Assembly (NCBI GenBank): GCA_031549725.1
Contig: JAVBPH010000022.1
Coordinates: 18,956-82,955 of the forward strand
Direction of reading: 5' to 3'
DNA length: 64,000 bases
From: UBA937 sp031549725
GTDB taxonomy: Bacteria; Spirochaetota; Spirochaetia; Treponematales; Breznakiellaceae
A model generated the notes under the pieces. That model ran no database searches and was not told the origin of the DNA. It saw nothing but the letters and a program-made list of their open reading frames with translations. Positions 52,759-61,125 of this stretch are shown piece by piece. Position 1 is the stretch's first letter. Every line of letters starts with the position of its first letter. Position numbers and translations under genes: made by a program.

Positions 52759-53142
52759 GTGAAAAATAATAAAATTGAGCAATATCTTATTAAATCGATG
52801 TATTCTTTTCAGGAAATTGGAAAGAATATGTGGATTATTAATGATGAAACCCATAATCTTGAGGGTGTAGCTGTAGTTTACACGGATCCCGTGGTGATTA
52901 TCCGGGCTGCGGTTATGGCTATTCCCCCTTTCAATAATCTGGAATTATATACCAAGCTCCTGGAATTCAATGCAAAAGACGTAGTTCACGGTGCCTATGC
53001 CCTGGATCATGACCAAATAATATTGATTGATACCCTGGAATATAATTCCATGGATTTTGAAGAGTTTATTGCGGTCCTGGACTCTTTCAGTCTTGCCTTA
53101 ACCCAGCACTACCCAGTACTATTAGAATACAGGAATCAGTAA
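52759..53142 (+). CDS. YbjN-like small protein
   Basis: The 127-residue protein starts with GTG at 52759 after AAGGGG. It has the chaperone-like alpha/beta pattern of YbjN and type III secretion chaperones: an N-terminal helix, three strands including VAVVYTDPVVIIRAAV, and the helix and strand of ELYTKLLEFNAKDVVHGAYAL. YbjN proteins are poorly characterised. It stands between the STAS and PspA genes, in the right place for a membrane-stress module. A role there is inference from position. Confidence 0.7.
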   Translation: MKNNKIEQYLIKSMYSFQEIGKNMWIINDETHNLEGVAVVYTDPVVIIRAAVMAIPPFNNLELYTKLLEFNAKDVVHGAYALDHDQIILIDTLEYNSMDFEEFIAVLDSFSLALTQHYPVLLEYRNQ

Positions 53143-53143
53143 T

Positions 53144-53180
53144 GAAAGCATCTGAAAACTTCAGTTTTTAGATGTTTTCC
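53144..53180. repeat. Family C hairpin between the YbjN-like and pspA genes
   Basis: GAAAGCATCTGAAAA and TTTTTAGATGTTTTC form a stem around CTTCAG. It starts one base after the YbjN-like stop and may partly separate pspA from the upstream genes, or stabilise the upstream message. Confidence 0.55.
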
Positions 53181-53207
53181 TCAGGCCCTGACAGGAGGCG
53201 CTGTAAC

Positions 53208-53906
53208 ATGGGAATCTTTTCCAGATTAAAAAGTTTAATTTTTTCCAATGTTAATCATGCGATTGATAAAGCGGAAGATCCTGAAAAAATGCTTAATCAG
53301 CTCATCATAGAAATGAACCAGCAATTGATTGAATCCAAAAAAGCTGTTGCCCTGGCCATTGCGGATGAAAAAAAACTCGAACGGGAAACCCAGAACCAGC
53401 TGGCCCAGTCCCAGGAATGGGAACGAAAAGCTATTCTGGCAGTCCAGGCAGGCAAGGATGACCTGGCCAAGGAAGCCCTTTTAAGAAAGCAGGAACACGA
53501 TAACCACTACCGGGAATACCAGAAACAGTGGCTGGGACAGAAAGAATCCGTGGAACACCTTAAGGAAGCCCTCAGGGAACTTCAGAATAAAATTGAAGAA
53601 GCCCAGCGCAAGAAAAACCTGCTTATTGCCCGGGCAAAAAGGGCGGAGGCCCAGCAAAAAATCCAAAGCACCATAACCAATATGTCCGGAAACCGTACCG
53701 CCTTTGAAGCCTTCGACAGGATGGCGGAAAAGGTCGACCAGATGGAAGCCCATAACGAAGCAGTCAAGGAACTGGACGGCATATCCTCCAACGGAAACCT
53801 GGAAAAACGCTTCGCCGAACTGGAACGGTCCGACAGCAGCGCCGACAGGATGCTGCTGGAACTGAAGGAAAAAATGAAATCCCTGCCGGATTCCAAGCAG
53901 GAATAG
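53208..53906 (+). CDS. pspA: PspA/IM30 family membrane-stress protein
   Basis: The ATG at 53208 follows GACAGGAGGCGCTG, giving 232 residues; the frame opens earlier at 53172. It begins MGIFSRLKSLIFSNVNHAID, the amphipathic membrane-binding helix of PspA. Most of the protein is coiled coil (heavy in Glu, Gln, Lys), followed by a shorter helical end with EKRFAELERSDSSADRMLLEL. PspA polymers bind stressed membranes and keep the ion gradient. It is the last gene of the STAS operon. Confidence 0.92.
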   Translation: MGIFSRLKSLIFSNVNHAIDKAEDPEKMLNQLIIEMNQQLIESKKAVALAIADEKKLERETQNQLAQSQEWERKAILAVQAGKDDLAKEALLRKQEHDNHYREYQKQWLGQKESVEHLKEALRELQNKIEEAQRKKNLLIARAKRAEAQQKIQSTITNMSGNRTAFEAFDRMAEKVDQMEAHNEAVKELDGISSNGNLEKRFAELERSDSSADRMLLELKEKMKSLPDSKQE

Positions 53907-53991
53907 GGCGGATTTTCCGGAAACTTATCAATTATTTTTTATTAGTATTATTAACTCAGGGAAAGGTATATTGTTTATATCATAGTCATTA

Positions 53992-54133
53992 GAGCCTTTT
54001 TCAAAACTCGGTTAGTTTTGAAAAAGGCTTTTGCAGAAAGAATGCTATTTCCTTACCCATAAATAAAATAGTATTCTTTCTGCACGTACATCTTAGGTTG
54101 CTTTTTCAAAATTTGACATTTTGAAAAAGCCTC
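53992..54133 (-). repeat. 142-bp three-hairpin mobile-looking element, copy 2 (inverted)
   Basis: This is the inverted copy of 48541-48682; the only three differences are single bases. ATTA flanks both ends (53988-53991 and 54134-54137), a possible 4-bp target duplication. It follows the pspA gene and may also act as a terminator. Inverted repeats of this length 5.3 kb apart could recombine and flip the segment between them. Confidence 0.85.
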
Positions 54134-54278
54134 ATTATGCAAAATTATGGAAGATATAGAACAGTTAAGTGCAAATTGCCAAAATAACAAATCTTGTAAA
54201 CCTTGATATTCTTACAGCTTTGATGTTTATTTAACATTGATAGTTAAAAATAGTAATTAATGTTATTAGGAGGAAGAT

Positions 54279-55073
54279 ATGAAACGTTATTTTTTTATGA
54301 TCTTTGTTTTGCTTATTGGTTTTAGCGGTTATGCACAAAACAATAAAAGAAGTGGACATATAATATATCTAAATGAGTCATTGCGGGACGACAGCCGTGT
54401 TGCAGATGCAATGAATTTTAGAAGGGTAATGAATATTAGAGAAGTTGAGATAATACCTATCGGATGGTCTAATAATGGTATATTTGCTTATTTCAAAGAA
54501 AATTTTAATTATATGGCAGGCGGGCCAACCGATAGAGTTGATTTGATTATATTTAATGCTATAGATGATGAAATAGAGGAGATTGTAAAAATCAGAGCCT
54601 CCACGTGGGATGATGACTGGGCAGTAGTATTTAAGAAAGAAGATGTAGAAACCGGAAATCAAACCTTGGAAAAATACCGGATTAATAAAAGAATAGATAG
54701 AATTCCAACAAAATTTGGTTTTGAGTTTGACCAGTTCCCATTTTATTGGAATACAAGAAAATATGACTGCTGGTTTGAGGCCATAGTGGATGAAGAAATT
54801 GATGAATATAATGATCCTATCTATACAATAAAATGGAATTTAATTGCCAGTAATAATAACAAACAAAAAATTATTGCATCCGGTACGGAAACGTCAAGCG
54901 GTGGTTATGGTATGGGTGGTGGATATATCGGAAGCAGGGTAATTGGTTATATAAAAAATCCTTATGAAAACAGAATACTTGTGGAAATAGAACATTTAGG
55001 TGCGGGTTTTGAAGGTGACATATGTTCTTCTGTCGAATATCACGGTTGTCATTTAGATATTGGATATAAGTAA
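54279..55073 (+). CDS. Secreted protein of unknown function
   Basis: The 264-residue protein has a signal peptide (MKRYFFMIFVLLIGFSGYAQ, likely cut after the Ala-Gln region). The mature part is rich in Asp, Glu, Ile, Tyr and Trp, with a Gly-rich SGGYGMGGGY near the end and three Cys in the C-terminal half. AGGAGGAAGAT precedes the ATG. The gene is AT-rich like its surroundings and no family is recognised. It may be a recent acquisition. Confidence 0.6.
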   Translation: MKRYFFMIFVLLIGFSGYAQNNKRSGHIIYLNESLRDDSRVADAMNFRRVMNIREVEIIPIGWSNNGIFAYFKENFNYMAGGPTDRVDLIIFNAIDDEIEEIVKIRASTWDDDWAVVFKKEDVETGNQTLEKYRINKRIDRIPTKFGFEFDQFPFYWNTRKYDCWFEAIVDEEIDEYNDPIYTIKWNLIASNNNKQKIIASGTETSSGGYGMGGGYIGSRVIGYIKNPYENRILVEIEHLGAGFEGDICSSVEYHGCHLDIGYK

Positions 55074-55261
55074 CATTATGCTGTATATTATCAGAACAAT
55101 GATGACGCAATGAGAGTTTTCAAAATTCTCTATATTATTTGATTATTAAAAGGTATGAAACGTTAAAAAAATGTTTATTCCTGTTAACGTTATTATAAAG
55201 ATTCACTAAGTGTGTGGTTCATATTTTATAATAACCATGCTGTCAAAATATTTAATAACCC

Positions 55262-55501
55262 GAGTTCAATATAGAAGTGCGACAAAAGGTATAGTTAAGA
55301 GGAGGGGGCAAGCCCCCTCCTCGAAAACGGCGAAACCCTGTAAGGTCTGTTTACCACAACCGACCAAACAGGAGAACCGTCGTGATCAAGAATATCCTTA
55401 AAACAACACAAAAGTACACCCAGTTAAGCCCTGTCGAACGAGAGGAACTGGCCATTCTACTCAACCAAGGAATAAGCAAGAAAGAAAAATATGAAAAGTA
55501 A
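55262..55501 (+). mobile_element. Remnant of an IS30-family insertion sequence (left part)
   Basis: The segment runs from an AGTGCGACAAAA-like end through a perfect 10-bp stem GAGGAGGGGG/CCCCCTCCTC (55299-55322), the kind of terminator IS elements place before their transposase, into the beginning of a transposase gene that breaks off after 39 codons. The remainder of the element is absent. Confidence 0.6.
55382..55501 (+). pseudogene. Truncated IS30-type transposase N-terminus
   Basis: A GTG at 55382 after CAGGAGAACCGTC begins IKNILKTTQKYTQLSPVERE and then LAILLNQGISKKE before a stop at 55499. This is the N-terminal HTH opening of IS30-family transposases. The catalytic DDE part is missing. 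The last codons (KYEK) probably belong to the flanking DNA. Confidence 0.65.
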
Positions 55502-55602
55502 TAAAAATCTTTTATGCATTAATTTTTTCATGGTTATTAATTATTGATTTTATCATTGGTTAATGAAATCTTCAATGTTGCACAACATAATTTATATTCC
55601 AT

Positions 55603-56058
55603 ATGAATAAAATAGTAACGACAAAAGAATTCAATAAGTACTATAATACAATCATGGGAAATATAATGGAAAAGTATACGGCATTTGATATTCTATTGAT
55701 GGAAAAATATAATTTATTATTTATTTTGATAGCAGGTTTATGTATTGTTGTGTTCAAAATGAAAATATATACAAGACTGAATATGGTATCGCTATGTACG
55801 TTTATAATTGCATTACGGTTATTTTTTATAATTAAGAGATTCTTATCATATAATTTAGATAATTTTACAGCAAATTTATTAGGTATTATTTTACCTTTTA
55901 CCCTTATTGGATCAATAGTGTGTTCTATAATATCGATTCATATAAAAATAAATCTTATGGGAATAATAATGCTAATTGTTTCAGGTCTTTTTCTCGTATT
56001 TTTTATAGGAATTGTTATTTTTTCCTTTCTGCTTGGTTCTGGAGGTGGTCTAAGATAA
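55603..56058 (+). CDS. Four-helix membrane protein, AT-rich orphan
   Basis: The 151-residue protein has likely helices at about residues 37-52, 59-77, 90-110 and 118-145. It has no clear ribosome site; TATTCCAT precedes the ATG. The composition is very AT-rich and no homologue comes to mind. It is weakly supported as a gene and may be a decayed insertion. Confidence 0.4.
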   Translation: MNKIVTTKEFNKYYNTIMGNIMEKYTAFDILLMEKYNLLFILIAGLCIVVFKMKIYTRLNMVSLCTFIIALRLFFIIKRFLSYNLDNFTANLLGIILPFTLIGSIVCSIISIHIKINLMGIIMLIVSGLFLVFFIGIVIFSFLLGSGGGLR

Positions 56059-56194
56059 TATCGTATTTTCCGGGACAGCCAGGTCAAAGGTATGCGGAAA
56101 TATTTAAAAATCATTATGACAGTATGGTCCATCACGTCTTAATTCCTTATATAATGAGTACTTAACGCTGAATAATTACGGCATGTAGACAACC

Positions 56195-56417
56195 TGTGGA
56201 TAACTTGTTAATTGTCAGGTAAAAAACAGGAAAGTGTATCAGTTTGTATACATATTTTTTTCTTCCGGTTTATAAAATGTGGATAAAACCGATAATTCAT
56301 TATAATATAAGGAATTACAAACAACTTGGCCGATTTTCCGGGAAGAAACCTTCCTCTATCGGCGGATAAGCTGATTTTTTTAATTAATTTTTCGTTTGTG
56401 GATAACTTGTTGATAAC
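56195..56417. other. Cluster of perfect DnaA boxes
   Basis: TGTGGATAA, the complement of the consensus DnaA box TTATCCACA, occurs exactly at 56195-56203, 56278-56286 and 56397-56405, and with one mismatch at 56409-56417 (TGTTGATAA). All have the same orientation. The first and third share the longer GTGGATAACTTGTT. AT-rich runs (TATTATAATATAA inverted near 56300, TTTTTTTAATTAATTTTT near 56378) lie between them. The 404-bp gap 56059-56462 has no other gene. It could be an origin, a DnaA-titration site or a DnaA-controlled promoter of the following operon. Confidence 0.7.
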
Positions 56418-56462
56418 CGGAAATGCTTGCAAACGATGCTTTGACATGTTACGCTTGAAGTT

Positions 56463-57380
56463 GTGAAAGGAATAGCTAAGTTAATACTTTTTTATACTAT
56501 CACCTTCTTTACGGTTCTGCTTTTCATGTCCCTGCTGAAATTTATTGAAGTATGGATTGAAGCGGTCCGGCATATTCCTGCCCTCACCATAACTATTCTG
56601 CCGGAAATCCTTAGGGCATTAACTTCCACCCTCCCATTCAGCCTGTATATATCAATCTTGATGACATTGAGTTATTCCGTCCGGAGAAACATCCGGGGGC
56701 CGGCGGCAATCCTGATCCTTTTTGTCATCTCCGTAGGATTTAATGTAGCGGCGGGGGTTGGTCTTGAAAAGGCGGGTACCCTGCCCCCCGCTGCGCCGGA
56801 ACGGACTGTTTCAACCCTGGGACATCCCGGGCTTATGCTGAACCAGGGGAATATCACCATGATCCTTCTGGAGGATCCCTCAAAACCCGACGGGAGCCGG
56901 GTGGTTTCCATTCCGGATCAGCCCCTGATTTACCAGGAAAAACCTGTTGGACCGGGAAACAGCATTCTGCCCCTGCCTTCGGCGCCATTCCACGAGGATC
57001 TTCCCTATTTTCTGAAAAGTATCATCCTGGATTTTTCCCTGATGGCAAAATATTATCAGAATTTACTTGGCCAGGGGATTCTTCAGCTTATCATTTATAC
57101 CGCAGCTGTCTGCCTTTTGCTCTGTTCCCTCAGGTTCCTTTTTACGGTAAGCCGCTGGCCCCTGGCGAACCTGTTTCTTGGAGCTCTGGTCTTCAGGGGG
57201 ATTCTGACCTTGGAAACCTTCCTGGATACCCGGGAAACCCTGGATCTTATCCATTCTTTCCTGGGGAACTGGATGCCCCTTCAATATACAGGACCTCTGA
57301 TTCTTACAGGCATGGCTGTTCTGGTGATGTTATATTCCATTCTGGCTTATTTCGCCCGGGGAAGGAAAAGGGATGAGTAA
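56463..57380 (+). CDS. Membrane protein with two helical bundles, unknown function
   Basis: The 305-residue protein starts with GTG at 56463. It has about three helices at 5-27, 43-70 and 80-100, a Pro-rich extracytoplasmic part of about 90 residues, and three helices at 200-218, 225-240 and 275-297. This 3 + domain + 3 layout, and LPEILRALTSTLPFSLYIS in helix 2, recall LptF/LptG, but the middle domain is too short and I do not assign it. It overlaps the next gene by eight bases. The upstream DnaA-box cluster may regulate it. Confidence 0.6.
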   Translation: MKGIAKLILFYTITFFTVLLFMSLLKFIEVWIEAVRHIPALTITILPEILRALTSTLPFSLYISILMTLSYSVRRNIRGPAAILILFVISVGFNVAAGVGLEKAGTLPPAAPERTVSTLGHPGLMLNQGNITMILLEDPSKPDGSRVVSIPDQPLIYQEKPVGPGNSILPLPSAPFHEDLPYFLKSIILDFSLMAKYYQNLLGQGILQLIIYTAAVCLLLCSLRFLFTVSRWPLANLFLGALVFRGILTLETFLDTRETLDLIHSFLGNWMPLQYTGPLILTGMAVLVMLYSILAYFARGRKRDE

Positions 57381-59169
57381 AAAAGAAGGCTCCTATTCGG
57401 TATTTATTATTTCATCAGTTTTTATACTTGTTTCCATGGTTTTGGTGGTACTTTATAAGGTCGTTTTTCCCGGGGAGAAAGCCCCGTTAAGCCTGTTTTC
57501 CGCTTCCTGGGGCCTTACCAGGGGATTCATTGATTTTATCCTGCTCTTTCCGGCTCTGGCCTTTTCGGGATTGGTTCTTCCCTTTGGGCTTCAGAAATCA
57601 CCCGGGGACCAGTTTTCCGGATTTTCATCAAAATTTCTGGAGATAATCCGGGGACATATTCTTTTTGCCATCATTGCTGCCGTAATATACGGTCTTTTAT
57701 CCCTGGTGGCCCTGCCCTTACTGATGGATTCCCGGAGCAACATGAAATACGAAGGGAAACTGTTCGTGGATTCCCAGGACGCTGCCCAAAAAGCCATAGA
57801 TGGAAAGGACTGGAATAAAGCCGCCCGTTATATGGCGATCTGTGAAAACATATGGCCCAACAGTCCCAGAACGGAATTTCTCCGGGACAGAATCAGCCTG
57901 GGGCTGAATGAAATGGAAATGGCCGAGCTGGCTGAAACCCGGCGGGAATCGGCTGCCGATCCCTGGGCCGAACTGGGGATTCCACCGGAATATGCGCCTT
58001 TGGATGCAGCCCGGGCTTTGGCTATGGCGGAAAAAGCATTTAATGAAGAGCGCTATTACGATGCCCACTGGCTGGCTACCCTGGCGGGACGGCTTACCCG
58101 GGAGGGCAGCGCGGAAAAAAAATCCATTGAAATATTTGCGGCCCGGGCCTGGAATAAAATAGCCTCCCTGGAACCTAGTTCCAGGGAGATGCAGGAATTT
58201 TCCCGGTTCCACAGAAAACAGGATGGTTATAATGCGATGGTTTCCGGCGACTGGATCAGAGCCTACTATATATTCCAGGATTTAATGAAAGAAACCCCGA
58301 ATGACCAGGAACTGCAAATCTTTTTTGCCATGACCAAGGAAGGGGTCGAAAAAATCGCCTTTTTCCAGGATGAAATGAACACGGATATCGGAGAACTTCA
58401 AATTGGGGCTATCTTCTCCCTGCCCGCGTTAAAAACCGGTGCACCTCCCCCCGGCAGAATCGTTATCCGCATGAATACCCTGTCTACGTTCTCGGATTTT
58501 TCCTACACCACGGGAATCGAGATTATTGCCTTTAACAGCAGCGGGAACCTGGCCTACCGGATGGAAGCCCCCTATGGAAAAATTATTCCCCTTAACATAG
58601 ATATCGATGACGGAGCCGCCGGCAGGAGTATCCGGCAGTCTGTCCTTTTGATGAATGTCCTGGACAGGAACGATAAAAATTCCGAATGGAAACCCGTCTG
58701 GTCCGGTCCGGAAAGAACCAACAATACCCAAATAATCATGGATGTTTCGTATGATGATTTCCTCCTGCTTTCAAATGCCCGAAGGGGTCTGGATGGATTA
58801 TCCGTGCAGAACCTGTTCCAGGGAATAAGCCGGCTGGGTTCCTACGGGTATATTCCTGAAATATTTGAGGCGGAAATTCTGGACCGTTTCGCCGAGCCCA
58901 TAGTATTTCTTCCCATGGCCATTCTGGCAATCATCATCGGGTGGCGTTTCAGGGCTATAAAAAGAACCCGGTACATGATTATTCCCATGATCGGGATACT
59001 TCCGGTAGTTTTTAACGGTGTGGTAGCGTTCTACCGGAGCGTTGCCCATACCATCGGCGTGAGCCTTATTTTGAACATGAGTTTCATGGCGGCGATGACG
59101 GCTTTTTTTGCCATCAATTTTATATTTTTCATTCTTGTTTTGATAATCCTTGCGGGTCAACATGGATAG
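57373..59169 (+). CDS. Large membrane protein with internal TPR-like region
   Basis: The 598-residue protein has N-terminal helices at about 10-30, 48-70 and 92-116, a helical TPR-like stretch (about 130-330; AIDGKDWNKAARYMAICEN, AEKAFNEERYYDAHWLA), a beta-rich region (about 335-480) and C-terminal helices at about 500-520, 535-552 and 563-595. The overall layout matches its smaller neighbour upstream. It overlaps both neighbours (8 bases at each end), so the three genes are one coupled unit. No known family is recognised. Confidence 0.6.
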   Translation: MSKKEGSYSVFIISSVFILVSMVLVVLYKVVFPGEKAPLSLFSASWGLTRGFIDFILLFPALAFSGLVLPFGLQKSPGDQFSGFSSKFLEIIRGHILFAIIAAVIYGLLSLVALPLLMDSRSNMKYEGKLFVDSQDAAQKAIDGKDWNKAARYMAICENIWPNSPRTEFLRDRISLGLNEMEMAELAETRRESAADPWAELGIPPEYAPLDAARALAMAEKAFNEERYYDAHWLATLAGRLTREGSAEKKSIEIFAARAWNKIASLEPSSREMQEFSRFHRKQDGYNAMVSGDWIRAYYIFQDLMKETPNDQELQIFFAMTKEGVEKIAFFQDEMNTDIGELQIGAIFSLPALKTGAPPPGRIVIRMNTLSTFSDFSYTTGIEIIAFNSSGNLAYRMEAPYGKIIPLNIDIDDGAAGRSIRQSVLLMNVLDRNDKNSEWKPVWSGPERTNNTQIIMDVSYDDFLLLSNARRGLDGLSVQNLFQGISRLGSYGYIPEIFEAEILDRFAEPIVFLPMAILAIIIGWRFRAIKRTRYMIIPMIGILPVVFNGVVAFYRSVAHTIGVSLILNMSFMAAMTAFFAINFIFFILVLIILAGQHG

Positions 59170-60019
59170 GGATTTCTCCGGCGCAGTTGCTTTCAGGAAA
59201 AAATGGACCAGTCGGGTTAAACAATTTCTCAGCCAAAAAAAGCCCTTCTGGATAGGTCCCTTGCTGGGGGGACTTGCCGGTATTATCGGAGGTGTTGCGG
59301 GGGTCCTTGTGGGAATGCTTCTGGGCCTGCTGCTGCAAAAACTGCTGGAACAGATTGATACGGACAAGGCTCTACTGACGTATTTTGAAAGTCCCGGTCC
59401 GGTCCATTTCAGTGAACCCGAACCGGGGCTGGCGGCATTCTGCGCTTTGGGGGTTATCGTTCTTTTTGAATCATCCCACGCGGCCAGGAAATACCAGATG
59501 CTGGATTTTGAAACCCTTCCTTTCAGGGATCCCATTGTTCAAAGCGCCATTCTCAATTTTAAGATAGGTCACGACGATATCCCCGCGGTGGAATCCTACT
59601 GCAGGCTTGCGGCTTCCCGGTTCATGCTGCTGAACTCGGACCTGCTGACCGAAAGCCTGGTAGCCCGGAGATCTAAAAAGGGGGATCTCGCGGAAATCGG
59701 CGTTTCCCTGGAAAAAATGGCCTTTGGGGAAGGCCTTGCGGAAGCCCGGTACATCCGGTCAAGACTTGATCCGGCATACCAGATTCCCCAGCCAGCCGTT
59801 TCATCTCCGGGGATAAACCCCTGGCTCATCCTGGGTCTGGAACCCACCGCATCAACCCATGAAATAAAATCAACCTACAGGAAGCTGGCCACCCAGTTTC
59901 ACCCGGACCATCTTCAGTTTCTGGACAAGCAGCGCCAGACCGATGCGGAAAAGGCTTTTATGAAAATCAAGGAAGCCTACCGGGAGGCGCTAAAGGAAAG
60001 AAGCAGTCCCGCCGGTTAA
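59162..60019 (+). CDS. Membrane-anchored J-domain protein
   Basis: The ATG at 59162 is preferred (285 residues; the frame opens at a TTG at 59150). Two hydrophobic segments at about residues 33-55 and 80-98 flank a short loop, and a helical region follows. The C-terminal 65 residues are a J domain: NPWLILGLEPTASTHEIKST, HPD in QFHPDHLQFL, and AFMKIKEAYREAL. The HPD motif stimulates a DnaK-type ATPase. A C-terminal J domain on a membrane protein suggests recruitment of DnaK to the membrane complex made by the two preceding genes. Confidence 0.82.
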   Translation: MDRDFSGAVAFRKKWTSRVKQFLSQKKPFWIGPLLGGLAGIIGGVAGVLVGMLLGLLLQKLLEQIDTDKALLTYFESPGPVHFSEPEPGLAAFCALGVIVLFESSHAARKYQMLDFETLPFRDPIVQSAILNFKIGHDDIPAVESYCRLAASRFMLLNSDLLTESLVARRSKKGDLAEIGVSLEKMAFGEGLAEARYIRSRLDPAYQIPQPAVSSPGINPWLILGLEPTASTHEIKSTYRKLATQFHPDHLQFLDKQRQTDAEKAFMKIKEAYREALKERSSPAG

Positions 60020-60092
60020 TAGTTCACGCTGGGGGATATAAGAATTGAACTTCCCCGCGGACAAATTCTTATGTAATGAAGGGATAGGTAAG

Positions 60093-61052
60093 ATGAAAAA
60101 ACTATTAATCATACTGATGGTGTGTTCTTTTTTTTATGCGGGATGTAAAAGCCGGCCTGGCGGCGGAGGGGCAAACCATGGAGAAAATCCCCCAGCAGGA
60201 GACAGGAAAGTGGAAACAGTATCCGGGGTGGATTTTGCCCTGCGGTATGTGCCCGGAGGAAGTTTTAAACTGAATACCAATGAAACCGTGCCGAGTAACA
60301 GGCTTATCGATATAACCATAACAAAGGGCTACTGGATGGCCGAAACCGAGGTAACCCAGGAACTGTGGGCGGCGGTAATGGCGGGAAGTGATAATAATAC
60401 CGCCCCGAGTTATTTTAATAACAGCCCGGGCAGAGAACCCGCCCCGGGGGAGATCCAGTCAAACCGGGCGGTGGACCGGGTAACCTGGTATGATGCAACA
60501 GAGTTTTGTAACCGGCTAAGCGGCCTTACCGGCAGGGCACCCGTGTATACCCTGGAAGCGGTTACCAGGGATACGGACGGGAGCATCAGCATTGCCGGGG
60601 CAACCGCGGATTTCAGCAAAAACGGATACCGGCTGCCCACGGAGATGGAATGGATGTGGGCTGCCATGGGCGCCCGGGATAGTACAAACGGATATAAAAA
60701 AGAATTCGCCGGGGATACGGCCCCGGAAAACACCGAAGGCAGCATAGGGGATTATGCGTGGTACACCGGAAACAGCAGCGCCAGAACCCATGAGGTGGGG
60801 AAAAAAGCAGCCAATGAACTGGGGCTTAGGGATATGACCGGAAATGTATGGGAATGGTGCTGGGACAAGCATGGGGCGTATCCGGAAAAAGCTAAAACCG
60901 ATTACCAGGGAGATGCCGCCGGGTCAAACCGGGTAATCCGCGGGGGCAGCTGGTACGATTCCATGGGATACTGTGTCATTGCCAGCCGGAACGGCATACC
61001 GTCGTTCCAGAACAATGTATTGGGGCTCCGGGTTGTGAGAGCAGCCGATTAA
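60093..61052 (+). CDS. Formylglycine-generating-enzyme-like lipoprotein
   Basis: The ATG at 60093 begins a lipoprotein signal (MKKLLIILMVCSFFYAGC), so the product has 319 residues; the longer frame from 60045 has no signal. The FGE-sulfatase domain shows YVPGGSFKLN, MAETEVTQELWAAVM, RLPTEMEWMWAAMGA, MTGNVWEWCWDKHGAY and RVIRGGSWYDS. The two active-site Cys residues of true FGE are not seen in this arrangement, so it is probably a binding or structural member, as in many spirochaetal surface lipoproteins. Confidence 0.85.
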   Translation: MKKLLIILMVCSFFYAGCKSRPGGGGANHGENPPAGDRKVETVSGVDFALRYVPGGSFKLNTNETVPSNRLIDITITKGYWMAETEVTQELWAAVMAGSDNNTAPSYFNNSPGREPAPGEIQSNRAVDRVTWYDATEFCNRLSGLTGRAPVYTLEAVTRDTDGSISIAGATADFSKNGYRLPTEMEWMWAAMGARDSTNGYKKEFAGDTAPENTEGSIGDYAWYTGNSSARTHEVGKKAANELGLRDMTGNVWEWCWDKHGAYPEKAKTDYQGDAAGSNRVIRGGSWYDSMGYCVIASRNGIPSFQNNVLGLRVVRAAD

Positions 61053-61125
61053 ACTTAGTTGTGATTATCAAAACATGAACCGGCATGGAAAGGGGGAGAA
61101 AGATATATCTGTTAAATGCATACCT

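Noticed and set aside
56195..56417. Certain chromosomal origin
   Set aside because: The boxes are clear, but genes on both sides read the same way and no dnaA/dnaN gene is present, so origin, titration site and promoter control cannot be told apart here.
56463..59169. LptF/LptG lipopolysaccharide export permeases
   Set aside because: The helix layout is similar, but the middle domains do not show a clear jellyroll and no lptB or lptC neighbours are present.
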